A program made the translations under genes and the position numbers. Shown here piece after piece: positions 54,870-64,000 of a stretch of DNA of 64,000 nt. The stretch comes from Centroberyx gerrardi (Eukaryota > Chordata > Actinopteri > Beryciformes > Berycidae): the NCBI RefSeq assembly GCF_048128805.1, contig NC_135998.1, forward strand, positions 17,672,156 to 17,736,155, written 5' to 3'. Every line of letters begins with the position of its first letter. Within the stretch, counting starts at the first letter, position 1. The notes beneath the pieces were generated by a model that worked only from the letters and a program-made list of their open reading frames with translations, was not told where the DNA came from and did not search any database.

Positions 54870-57800
54870 GCCAAAGATGTAGCCTATCAAATCACGGTTG
54901 TAGGTTAATAAATGGGCTTTAATCATTTACTTTAATACTCACTGGACATTAAATTAATGCGACTCTCGAATCAATTTCCAAAAGCACGTGGATTGACTAA
55001 ATGTGACCATAAATGCATTATCTCTATACCTCTGGGCTATTTGGATCGAAAACCTTTACACCTATACTACAAAATAGTGCCAGTCAAGCTTTTAATATGC
55101 CCAAAACCGTTATAAGACGAATTTGGATTACTGCGCAAAATAATTAAAATGGACTGTAGCCCTACAATAAACAGCATGAATTAATAAAAGTTAGGCGTGT
55201 AGTGTAAACATCATGCCCAATATCTGAAGACAATGCATGTGGCAGTTCTCAGTGCTCGGAAAGTGTTTCAGAAACACATCGCTGTCAGTTTAACGCTAAC
55301 AAGTTGCGAGTGCGACAATTAGTTTGAAAGTTTCTGTCACCAAAATTAGGTCATCGGGTCTGGGAGTTGCCCCGACATTTTTTTCTCAGGCATTTCGTAT
55401 TCATGCGGTGGTAATATTAATTTTTTTGTGAGGAGTTAGCGCGGGAATAACAGAATGGAAACAAGCTCGACGTGTTTTTACAGCATTGTTCCCATGCAAA
55501 AAATGCAAAGCTGCTTTGACGTGGTTCACTTTTCTAGCCCTTGTTGAGGTAAGCGGTTTAATATTCATGGATGTTCTTAGCCCCCAGTATTGTGACAACG
55601 TTTAGATGAGTATATACGGCCCTTTTCTTCTCAATAGTCACAGTCCTCTGTGTTTTTTCCTCTCTTGCCTATTTTTCGGGCTTGATGGACTGGGGGTAAA
55701 TGGGCAGTTTTCCTTCTTTTCCAGCAGAGAGGACATCTTTATTCCATCCCCGGCTCGGGGGTTTCCTATTCAGCTCCCCTCCAAGTAATGTCAGGGGCCT
55801 GAAAAGTGCTGCAAATCAATCTTTCATGGTGTTTTGAGGGCAATTTGACATCCATGCACTCCTCTTTCACTCCAACAACTACAAGGGGATTGTCCGAAAA
55901 AATGGGCAAGTTGTGCTCTCTGGACGAATATGGACTATGGCAATGTAATGGGAAAGAAGATATGGCAACTAAATACAATAGCGGAGAGTTTTGAACGCAG
56001 AGATAGTGAAAAGGCAAGGTGAGTGACAGGGCACGAAAAAAGATTACTGTGAAACAGCTGCTTTTTATGAGCGGGCCCCTCCTACATTTGTCTCCTTTTC
56101 CCAGATGAAATTTCTCTGCTCTGTGAATGGGATTCTTTCTCATCTAGATTGATTTACATTTATAGCATTCATTGCACAAATCCGAGGTAAATGGCGGGGA
56201 CAGGGGGGTGGGGCCGCTCTTTATTAAAGAGGAATTAAATGAATTGAATTGGGGTAACGCATGGATTTGATTTGCTTATTTATGCATTAACCTATGGCAT
56301 TATTTCTAGCTGGTAAAGCCTCGGGCATGTCAGCAATAGCAAATCATCCTGCTTAGCCGTTCTATTGTAAAACTATTTAAGCTATTATTCTGTCTATTTA
56401 AAGCTTATCAATTTAATGTGGATGATTGACAATTATTGCACAAAGAATGCGGTAATTGTTTTATTTCAAAGAGTTGGTGGGAAACCTATCAAAGAAAAGC
56501 ATTTGTTTATGGATAAATAGCAGAGCTTATGCTTATCAAGATTAAAAAAAACAAAAAAAAACGAATAGCCCGAAGAAAATAAGACTATGAAAGCCTAAGA
56601 TGTTTATAACAGAAGTAAATTTTAGAACTTTTGACAATTATCAACAACAAACTCAACAAAGTAATTGAAAATAAATGCAATAAATGAAAAAAAAAAAAAA
56701 AAAGGCTTTTAAATTCTTTAACGTTGTCTGGAAAATTATACTTGTCTAATCCAGGTATTAAGATCCTTAAATTAAAAAAGGAATACACCAGAAAAAAAAA
56801 GTGCTTGTTGAAGGCAGTGGCCCTACTTACAAAAACTCCAAAGAGCCCTGCATCATTCCTACTTTTCCTCACACCCTTATAAAATGATAAATCACGCCAT
56901 GTTGTCTCAAGTCTATCAACCATTTTCTTTTAGTGATGCGAGTCTTTCCGTTGTATCTATAAAAGAGAAGTGGCTCAATTATTCCTTGGCTCCTGTCCAG
57001 CTGCAGCTCTATTGATTTATATAACAAAACCATTATCCAACATGCACTTCCAACTCTGGGAGACCCAATCAGATCAAGAACAAAAATAAGTTGATATTCA
57101 CACTGATGGCTGACTGCAGCTTGTATTGAGAGAAGTCAGCATCCATCTTCCTCACAGCTGACTCAGTCACGTCAGGCCTGGATGAGTGAGATACACTAAC
57201 AAACTCCTGTGCTGCCAGCTGGGAGCGACTGGCAGAGCGGAGTCTCCCGGGACCCTCCATAGGGTCATTAAAAAGAGATTAAGGTAGCTGTCACAGTGTG
57301 GTGGATACTGTAGATCGGCTTATCTGATGCAAAGGTGAGAGAGGTGCAGTCCCTCCCAAAGGGGCTTCCCCCGTGTCGGACGGGCCAGTGGGAGCCAGGA
57401 CACCTGCCTGCCTGATGGAAGTGCAGCAGCCTCTGAAAGGGGCGGAGGAGGTGGAGCAAATTAGCTGAGCATGTACAGTATGTGTGTGTTCCTTTAAATT
57501 AATAAAGTGTGGAGCTTTTCCCTCCCCAGATAATTTACACAGCAAGTAACACTGTTTAAAGTTGATACAAAGGTAAAGAGCTCACCCATGTCCTGCTGAC
57601 TCAAATATTTCACTACTACAGATAGCTGGGAATAGAGTTATGAGTCATACTTTGATTCAAACCTTCCGGCAGTGCCACATTAAAACATTTTGAATTAATT
57701 TGGTACTGGAGCATCAGATCCTTGCACTGCATCTGCATCAGATTATTTCAGCCTCATGGTATTGGCCTCTTCCATATGGCATGGCAAAACACAGTGAAAA

Positions 57801-58139
57801 CACAGACACTCCATAAACAGATCAATAAGGCTCATTGAGTCAACTATTCATTGCTATAAAGAGGGGCTATTTAGGAGTGATGCAGTGCAGTGATTGAGCC
57901 TCTACACCAACACACCTAAAGAAACTGTCTACATCCCTTTCAGAAGTCTAAATATGAATCATATTACATACATATATATATATATATATCCCTCGGACCA
58001 GGATTGTACCATAAAAGCTACAATATGACAATGTATAAGGATTAGGTTTCAAATACTGTAGCATAAAGATCCCATTGAAGGAGAAGGGCTCCTCAAGAAC
58101 GGCCTTTAAATAATCGTGCCTCTCAACCTCGGTCTGGGA

Positions 58140-58427
58140 ATGATCTGTGAACAACTAAATTATATCGCGGCCACAATGGACCACCAGGCCAGAGATGTCC
58201 ACAGGGCCGGCACATTAAAAAGGAAGAGGATCAAAATCAAGGGCTGGATTTGGAAACAGCTGCACAGCATCAATGCGAAGGGCAGTATGGGGCCGTGCAG
58301 GTCCGCTGCGGCAGGAGCCTCCCTGCTGAGGGCAAAGCTGCACAGTGACAAAGCTGCTGGCTTGGGAGGGGGGTGGGGGGACCAGGACATCTCACTGGAC
58401 AGGGAGGACGAGGACGGTCACATGTGA
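58140..58427 (+). CDS. Unrecognised ORF between prdm12 and fubp3
   Basis: A 95-codon ATG-to-TGA frame on the opposite strand to the genes. It has a GC-rich third-position bias in its middle, a basic patch LKRKRIKIKGW (from about residue 26) and an acidic end (SLDREDEDGHM). It resembles no family I know and there is no obvious splice acceptor or promoter. It could be a small exon, a processed-pseudogene piece or a conserved noncoding element; coding status is doubtful. Confidence 0.25.
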   Translation: MICEQLNYIAATMDHQARDVHRAGTLKRKRIKIKGWIWKQLHSINAKGSMGPCRSAAAGASLLRAKLHSDKAAGLGGGWGDQDISLDREDEDGHM

Positions 58428-59567
58428 GGGAAATGATGATGGAAACATTACATGGAATGGTTTAGGGATCCACTGCATAACAGATACCAAGTAAAGGCAA
58501 TCTACAAATTCTGAGCAAGCATATCTGTATTCTGTTGGCTCTCTAAAAGGAGGGAGCAGTACTAGAAAAGAGACAAAAAACATGCTTTTTTAATCCTGTA
58601 AAACAAAAAGATATTGTTAATTTGAAAAAAACAAAAAAAAGACTAATGTTTGGATCACAAAATAGACTTCCCCATTTGAACAAGTTAAGAATAGGCAGTG
58701 TCTAGTTTTATCCTCGACTGTGTGAGTCATGTAGCCATTAAGACTCTGAACAGAGTGTTTAAGGAATATTCACAGTGGGAGCCTGTGGAAACAGACCCAG
58801 GTTTAGATGTCGATAATACCTATAATACCCATCATCTACAGTCTATGGATAATACACTATATCATGTAGGAAAAAGCCTTTTCTGACTGAGGATTTAACA
58901 GACTCCCATGACAGTATGATAGAGTGTAGCCTATACATACACACACCAAAATCTCCCCAGAAAGCCCAGCATATAAAAATATCTCACTGTATACCACAGT
59001 GTCACTAACTTTTACCACACTCTGAAGACAGATACAACTTGTTAGTTATTTGTTCCTTTTACACCTTCACGTAAAAAAGAAAAATAACTCCTCAGTTCAT
59101 TGCCAAATAGAAACGCTCTGATGAAGATTTAGTGATCAAAAAACTATTCCCCACATTAAAGTGAAACGGTAAGAATAGATGTTTGTCAGGGTGTTTGTTT
59201 TTTACGTATTTGTCCACTGCTTTTAATCTGAAAACCTGTTCAACAAGCAAATGAGTGCTAACTTTTTAAAGCACTTGTATCCATTACAATTATACATCTG
59301 TGGAGGAAGACAAAGTAAGAAAATTACTGATGATTGTTGTTCCAAAAACTTAAATTACTGATATACTGGCATCAATATGTTATTATTAGAATAGATGTGA
59401 TACAGATAATGTCCTGAATTATGCCTAGAGTTTGACAAAATTATTAAGATGTGTTTGTAGGTTTGTACCTGCAAGTATGAAACTCTACATTAAAATGAAG
59501 TGTTGCAGTTAACCTTAAGAACTAATAAAGATTGTATACTTCAACCACAAGAGAGGCTTGTGGAAAA

Positions 59568-61225
59568 TTTATTTGAATTTGTGAACTGGCAATTTGCAAG
59601 AGAAAATATATATTTTCTGCTTATAAAACATATGAAAACATACAGATGACCTGCATATCGTCTGTGTGTAATCTGTTAGTATAAACACAATAGAGCTCTT
59701 AGGAAAAGTTTCAAATGTGAAACTAAATAAGAACACAAAAGAAATCCAAACTTTCATAATGTCAAAAAAGAAAATCAGCTTAACAGTACACAATAAAGGT
59801 AGTGTTGATGTTTTTAATACATGGTTAACTGTACACATAAGGAAAAAAAACACCATAATTAGACATTTTGAAATTATATCCCTTTTCATTAAGAAATGAA
59901 GTTAATACTAGAATCATTTTTTCCATAATGAATGCATCATTTATATTAGATCACACAAGAAATAAAAAATGAATTAAAAAGTCATTAGCATTGGACTGAG
60001 TCCAACGCCCAGTTGAGTCCACACTGCGAACTCAACGGGCATTAGGGAACTGGGTGGTACCAAATAAGACAATTTTTGATCATAATACTTAAAACATAAA
60101 AAAAAAAAAATAAAGAAACTACAATTAATTATTACACAGGTAGAATTCCAGAGGCTTAGCAGTCTTGAATATTTCAGGTACAGAACATACACAAAAATCT
60201 ACCACTTCTTATTTTTCTCCATAGCAAGATGCAACATCAAATTTCAAATTACACATTCACCATCTTTGAACATTTTCAGTATGAAAACAGAACAGAAAAA
60301 GAGGGACAGTTTTCCTGCGATAATGACTACAGGAAAAAATATCATTTCATATCTATATGAAATATATATTTTTAAATAAACTAGTCAAATATATGAGCAT
60401 ATATACATAGTTTTACAAGATAGCAAAGGCAAAAAAAAAAACTATTTGCAACATCCCCCTAAATCCTATATCAGATCACTGTAATAAATTATCCATTACA
60501 TTTCCATATGCCAAAAAAATACATCTTAAAACTACAAGTTAAAAGTCTGTCAAAATATTAGAGAACCCATCTTTGTTTCAAAAGTGAAATAAGATATTGC
60601 ACCTTTTTTAAACCAGAGTACAATAAAATGACAATGAAAAACAGCATACAAAGCACAACAGGAATTAAATTAGGAATTGACTGCCATTTGCTGACATCAC
60701 TCCTTTTTACCTTGTAACAAAAATACATTTGCTGTAACAAAACATCACAGTTTCATTTCACTGAATTATGTAAAAGGAAAAGAAACATATTTTACACACT
60801 CTTTTAAACATCTTATGACATAAAACAAATGTATTCAAGACTGCTAAGCCCATAATTATGATTTCATTGCAACAGAACTAGAAAAAATAGATTATATTGC
60901 CTTTTGAAATGTTACAACTCCTGGGTTCATTTTGGCGGTACAATCTGAATCAAAAAGGAAAATATAGAAAACAAAACAGCTCTCTCAAGTCCAAAAAGGG
61001 ATCCCAGATACTGTCCATTCAAAATAACGGTGTATATATATAAGTATTTAGTAACAAGTAAATGTTCCTGATTTAGAAATATTATTTTATTGTATAAGTC
61101 ATCCTACAGCTAGTGTTTCTCTAAGAAAAAAAAGTCTTCAAGGCGTTGCAAATCTAGAAACCTCTGTTACAAAAGGTTTGTTTTCATCCTCTCAGTGATT
61201 CAAGTCTTTAACTAGGGCATCTTCT
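59568..61225 (-). other. fubp3 3' UTR
   Basis: 1.6 kb of strongly AT-rich sequence after the stop, with minus-strand AATAAA at 61,086-61,091 and at 59,568-59,573; no reading frame of interest. The distal end is an inference from the last signal. Confidence 0.5.
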
Positions 61226-61234
61226 CTAATGATC
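61226..61234 (-). CDS. fubp3: fubp3 terminal coding exon (Asp-His-stop)
   Basis: After a strong TTCTTTTACAG acceptor the frame reads GAT CAT TAG, so only two residues and the stop are coding. If the preceding intron is retained the protein would instead run about 16 further residues, ending DYGGDIV and a stop. Confidence 0.65.
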   Translation of the reverse strand, partial: DH

Positions 61235-64000
61235 CTGTAAAAGAAGGACATCAGTTTGTTAATCATTTCGCACAGACTGGAGATCTACAGAATATTTACC
61301 AACGTCACCAGTACTGCCTCTCATAAAACCCTAACAGCTGATCAGTACAGCTGAACTTAAACGATGTCTCCACCGTAATCAAAGGTGTGATATTTCGTTG
61401 AGGCGCTGGGTCTCACCTGAAGGCCGGGGGCCTGTGTCTGTTGTGCGCCCTGGCTGAAGTAGGCCACCGGCTGCCGGTAGAAGTCAACCCAGGCGTTGTA
61501 TTCAGGATTAGAGCTCTGCTGGGACGCAGGGCCGGCAGCCTGGCCTGGACCGGGATGAGGGAGGACAAGAGGCAGTGAGGAAGGAGAGTAACTAGGAGCT
61601 AGGAAAACTACACCGAGGCATTATCGTCGACGGAGGATTTAAATCGTACATGGAGTCACAAGTACTCACCCCAAGCTTTGCTGTACTCGGGGCCGGAGCT
61701 TTGGGTTTGACTCTGCTGACCTGAGAGCAAACAGAGGAGCAATCACTGCCTGCATACTTGATGCAAACATACTTTATAAACATTTAGCGCTGCACTTTCT
61801 GTTAGGGGACTTTGTTTAAAATGTCCAAATTCCAATTACATTTCCATTTCATTTGTATTTTATAAGTATCATGTGTTAAATACAGCTTTTTCCACTTTTC
61901 AAACCAAGTTTCATGTTCAAGTTTAGGATAAGCACCCATGATTTATGCTAAAAATTTTAAAGAGATAGCATGCTATTGTTAAAATGCACATAAAATTCTA
62001 CAATGGCAGTGTGAACCAATAAAAGGGGAGGATAGTCAACACAATAGGATACACTACCATCAAAAACTGGGTGCAAGTGTAAACAATAAGCATAGGAAAA
62101 AATTCAGAAACTCTACAATATTTTCCTGAGAGCATGGCAGCAAAACGAAACGGGCCAGGGGGAAGAGTGATAAAAACTAACCCTGTTCTTCTCTCCCTGA
62201 GTGACACTTGCCTAGCTTTTTATAATACTGCTCCCAGTCCATCTGGCCCGTCTGGGATCCATTGTGACCTGAAACCAGACACAGATCACACTGTTTGAGA
62301 ACACAGTTACTGAAAGTGGGCCTGGTTCCTAACTCTTCCACCTTCTGCTCTCATCGCCAATTCCTCCTCCTAACGACTTCCATCGACAGCGAATTTAAAC
62401 CCTCTCCATCTAGAAGAGAGGTGGTTAGCCACAGGGAATGTGAACATCTCATCCCAGTCTGCAGAAGAAGTTGAATACACTGCAGCAATACAAAATTAAA
62501 TTGTAAAACTAGCCTCAGTGTGTCCTGAGATTACATTTCATGAGCAATGAAACAATTGGACAATTGAAACTGGCAACTATGTTGGAGAGGAGAACTGTTG
62601 TTGTTTCCTCGCTCAGTAAGGTAAAAATAATCTTCCAGTTGGGTTAGCATCTGTTGTCTTGACTGCCTGTTGCATTAAGATATCTGGTCTGGTGGTTCAT
62701 GATTAATTAAGCAGCACCTTGTCCAGAATAGATATGAATTTATAACACTGACCCAGAACATCTGTAAATTGTTACGGCCCGGCTCTTGGCCACAACAGAA
62801 ATGGAGACACACAATTTGAGGGAAAAAATGATGAAATATTTATTAACAAACGACTTAGAAGACTAAAGAATGATACAATGGGGTGTGTTACTTTACTTAC
62901 TGTGGTCCTGTTGCCCTTGAGGTTGCCATATCTGAAATGTTGTACCCCATCCTCCAGTCATGAACGTCTGAGGCCCACTTTAAACAGAATAAAGAGACAA
63001 ACAGATGTGAGTCTGAGCAATCTCCAGTTTTAACAGACTTCAACATTAATTTCTTAATGAAGACACTGCTTTATACTTTAACAACATACTCTGAGCCAAC
63101 AATAACCACCCAGTATGTAGCAGATGCCATGTAAAACTATATGTAAATGTGACATGGTGAGGAAGAGAGAAGTTCAGCAAAGATCCCTACTGTTGAGGAG
63201 GAGTGGTTGGTCCTTGGTTGAAGGGATTCATGCCAAAACTGCTGTTGCCCCCCATTCCTGGGGCCTAGAGCAGAGAAAGGGAAGAGGAGGCGAGTGAGAG
63301 ACCACACTTGTGTTTAAAAAGGAGCCAACAGGCAAGGTCAAAGGGCAGGGCCGGGCGCTGATGCACTCCATTAAGTCCATTTGATGGATTCTTCATGTTT
63401 AACCCCTGGTGACATCCTGCTGGCCACCGGGACCACAGGAACCCAGCTCACCCCGGCAGCTCCCCGCATTGACATGTGCGCTCATGAATATCAGCCCAGA
63501 CAATAGCATTTTGGGGGGTACCGGGGGGGGGGCAGACCCAGACCACCTACCCCAATTCTCTCATCGATCAGCTGGCGGGCCTTATCCAGCTGCTGCGGGG
63601 TGCCTCGAATGGAGAAGATGCGCACGTTGGGGTCGGTGTTGGGCGGTGGGTTCCTCTGAAGCTCCACGTGGGCACGGGACTGCTCTTTGATGTTCTTGAT
63701 GGTTTCTCCACCTGGGAAAAAAACAAAAATCAAGCAATGAAGAATTTTCAACGATCCGAGCAATCGAAATACTTGTTTTTGTACAAATTCACGGCCGACC
63801 TAAGAATTTTAGAGTGTTAATGTACTCGCACTGTCCTTTTACGGGACCGTCCCCGCTCCATGTGGACTCGCCCGACAGAAATGGCGTGATAGTGCTACCT
63901 TATGAGATGACGGCATGTGTCTCACCACTTATCTACCATTCTATCTTAACATCCATGCAAATCAGGAAACAAAAGAAGACATCTTCCCACCCCCCCCCAC
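61226..64000 (-). CDS. fubp3: fubp3 gene model, 3' half: far-upstream-element-binding protein 3
   Basis: C-terminal half of a FUSE-binding protein, a nuclear KH-domain single-strand DNA/RNA binder acting in transcription and mRNA control. Coding exons (minus): 63551-63711, 63191-63264, 62901-62977, 62212-62268, 61670-61720, 61417-61544 and 61226-61234. They encode the second half of KH4 (GETIKNIKEQSRAHVELQRN), a Gly/Pro/Gln linker, and the Trp/Tyr repeats (MDWEQYYKKLG, PEYSKAWG, PEYNAWVDFYRQP) that activate transcription in this family, ending GLQDH. AHVELQRNPPPN matches FUBP3 better than FUBP1 or KHSRP, and the prdm12 neighbour agrees. The intron between 62,212 and 61,720 appears to be GC-AG. 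KH1-3 and the N-terminus lie beyond the window. Confidence 0.92.
61417..61544 (-). CDS. fubp3: fubp3 exon, third Tyr repeat
   Basis: 128 nt, QAAGPASQQSSNPEYNAWVD through QQTQAPGLQ; TCCAG acceptor, GTGAGA donor. Confidence 0.88.
61670..61720 (-). CDS. fubp3: fubp3 exon, second Tyr repeat
   Basis: 51 nt, QQSQTQSSGPEYSKAW; CTCTCAG acceptor, GTGAGT donor. Confidence 0.88.
61721..62211 (-). other. fubp3 intron with GC donor
   Basis: The intron begins GCAAGT (minus, 62,211 downwards) and ends CTCTCAG. It is AT-rich with nothing else recognised. Confidence 0.8.
62212..62268 (-). CDS. fubp3: fubp3 exon, first Tyr repeat
   Basis: 57 nt, HNGSQTGQMDWEQYYKKL; TTTCAG acceptor. To keep the frame into the next exon (GQQSQTQSS) the donor must be G followed by GCAAGT, that is, a GC-AG intron. 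Confidence 0.88.
   Translation of the reverse strand, partial: VTMDPRRARWTGSSIIKS
62269..62900 (-). other. fubp3 intron
   Basis: Ordinary intron sequence; no repeat family or exon recognised. Confidence 0.6.
62901..62977 (-). CDS. fubp3: fubp3 exon, GWG..W linker
   Basis: 77 nt, GPQTFMTGGWGTTFQIWQPQ then GQQDH. It corresponds to human LTQGWGSTYQAWQQP. The acceptor is TTTAAAG (weak), donor GTAAGT. Confidence 0.88.
63191..63264 (-). CDS. fubp3: fubp3 exon, Gly/Asn/Pro linker
   Basis: 74 nt, APGMGGNSSFGMNPFNQGPT then TPPQ; CTCTAG acceptor, GTAGGG donor, phase 2. Confidence 0.85.
63551..63711 (-). CDS. fubp3: fubp3 exon, KH4 second half
   Basis: 161 nt; the acceptor TTCCCAG splits the Gly codon of the GXXG loop. 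GETIKNIKEQ to KARQLIDERIG, then GTAGGT. Confidence 0.93.

Larger units (their letters stand above)
54690..59567. other. Intergenic region fubp3-prdm12, prdm12 upstream sequence
   Basis: 4.9 kb upstream of prdm12. Several moderately GC-rich, repeat-free blocks (about 55,600-56,200, 57,060-57,450 and 58,090-58,430) stand out from AT-rich surroundings and are candidate enhancers, but that needs alignment with other fish. Confidence 0.35.

Overview
The window looks like a teleost fish nuclear genome segment. It has compact spliced vertebrate genes, teleost-type transposons (hAT, Helitron, L2-like LINE and tRNA-derived SINE relics), abundant (CA)n repeats and a fragment of vertebrate-type 18S rDNA. 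All four genes lie on the minus strand, in the transcription order fubp3 (3' half) - prdm12 - exosc2 - abl1 (all but the C-terminal exons). From memory this is the order and relative orientation of human 9q34 (FUBP3-PRDM12-EXOSC2-ABL1), so the block is conserved synteny. Exons were placed by hand from translated homology, GT/AG (once GC/AG) junctions and phase; the exon coordinates form continuous reading frames.

Layout from high to low coordinates (5' to 3' for the genes). 64,000-59,560: fubp3 last KH domain, the Tyr/Trp-rich C-terminal repeats and a long AT-rich 3' UTR. 59,560-54,690: intergenic, with one unrecognised plus-strand ORF. 54,690-50,070: prdm12, five coding exons (380 codons), a TATA box, and a 5' UTR holding a TG microsatellite with an overlapping upstream ATG. 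50,070-46,000: intergenic. 45,927-41,596: exosc2, nine coding exons (295 codons), with a consensus CRE just upstream. About 40,930-1: abl1, with two alternative first exons (myristoylated 1b at 39.1 kb, 1a at 15.7 kb) joined in the same phase to common exons 2-10. The exon order covers SH3, SH2 and the complete tyrosine kinase domain; the window ends inside exon 10.

The 23-kb abl1 intron between 1b and 1a, and the 7.4-kb intron after 1a, are rich in mobile elements. They include a 2.2-kb hAT with target-site duplication and a LINE relic inside it, a 175-bp palindromic MITE with a perfect 8-bp duplication, a SINE, a 730-bp foldback element and an L2-like LINE. The most unusual is a roughly 1.1-kb Helitron-like element (28,189-29,295). 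It carries, in antisense, the first ~165 nt of 18S rRNA plus what appears to be the adjoining external transcribed spacer.

The genes have unrelated jobs: cytoskeletal and nuclear tyrosine kinase signalling (abl1), RNA exosome cap (exosc2), nociceptor and hindbrain transcription control (prdm12), and single-strand nucleic-acid binding (fubp3). They share a neighbourhood rather than a pathway.
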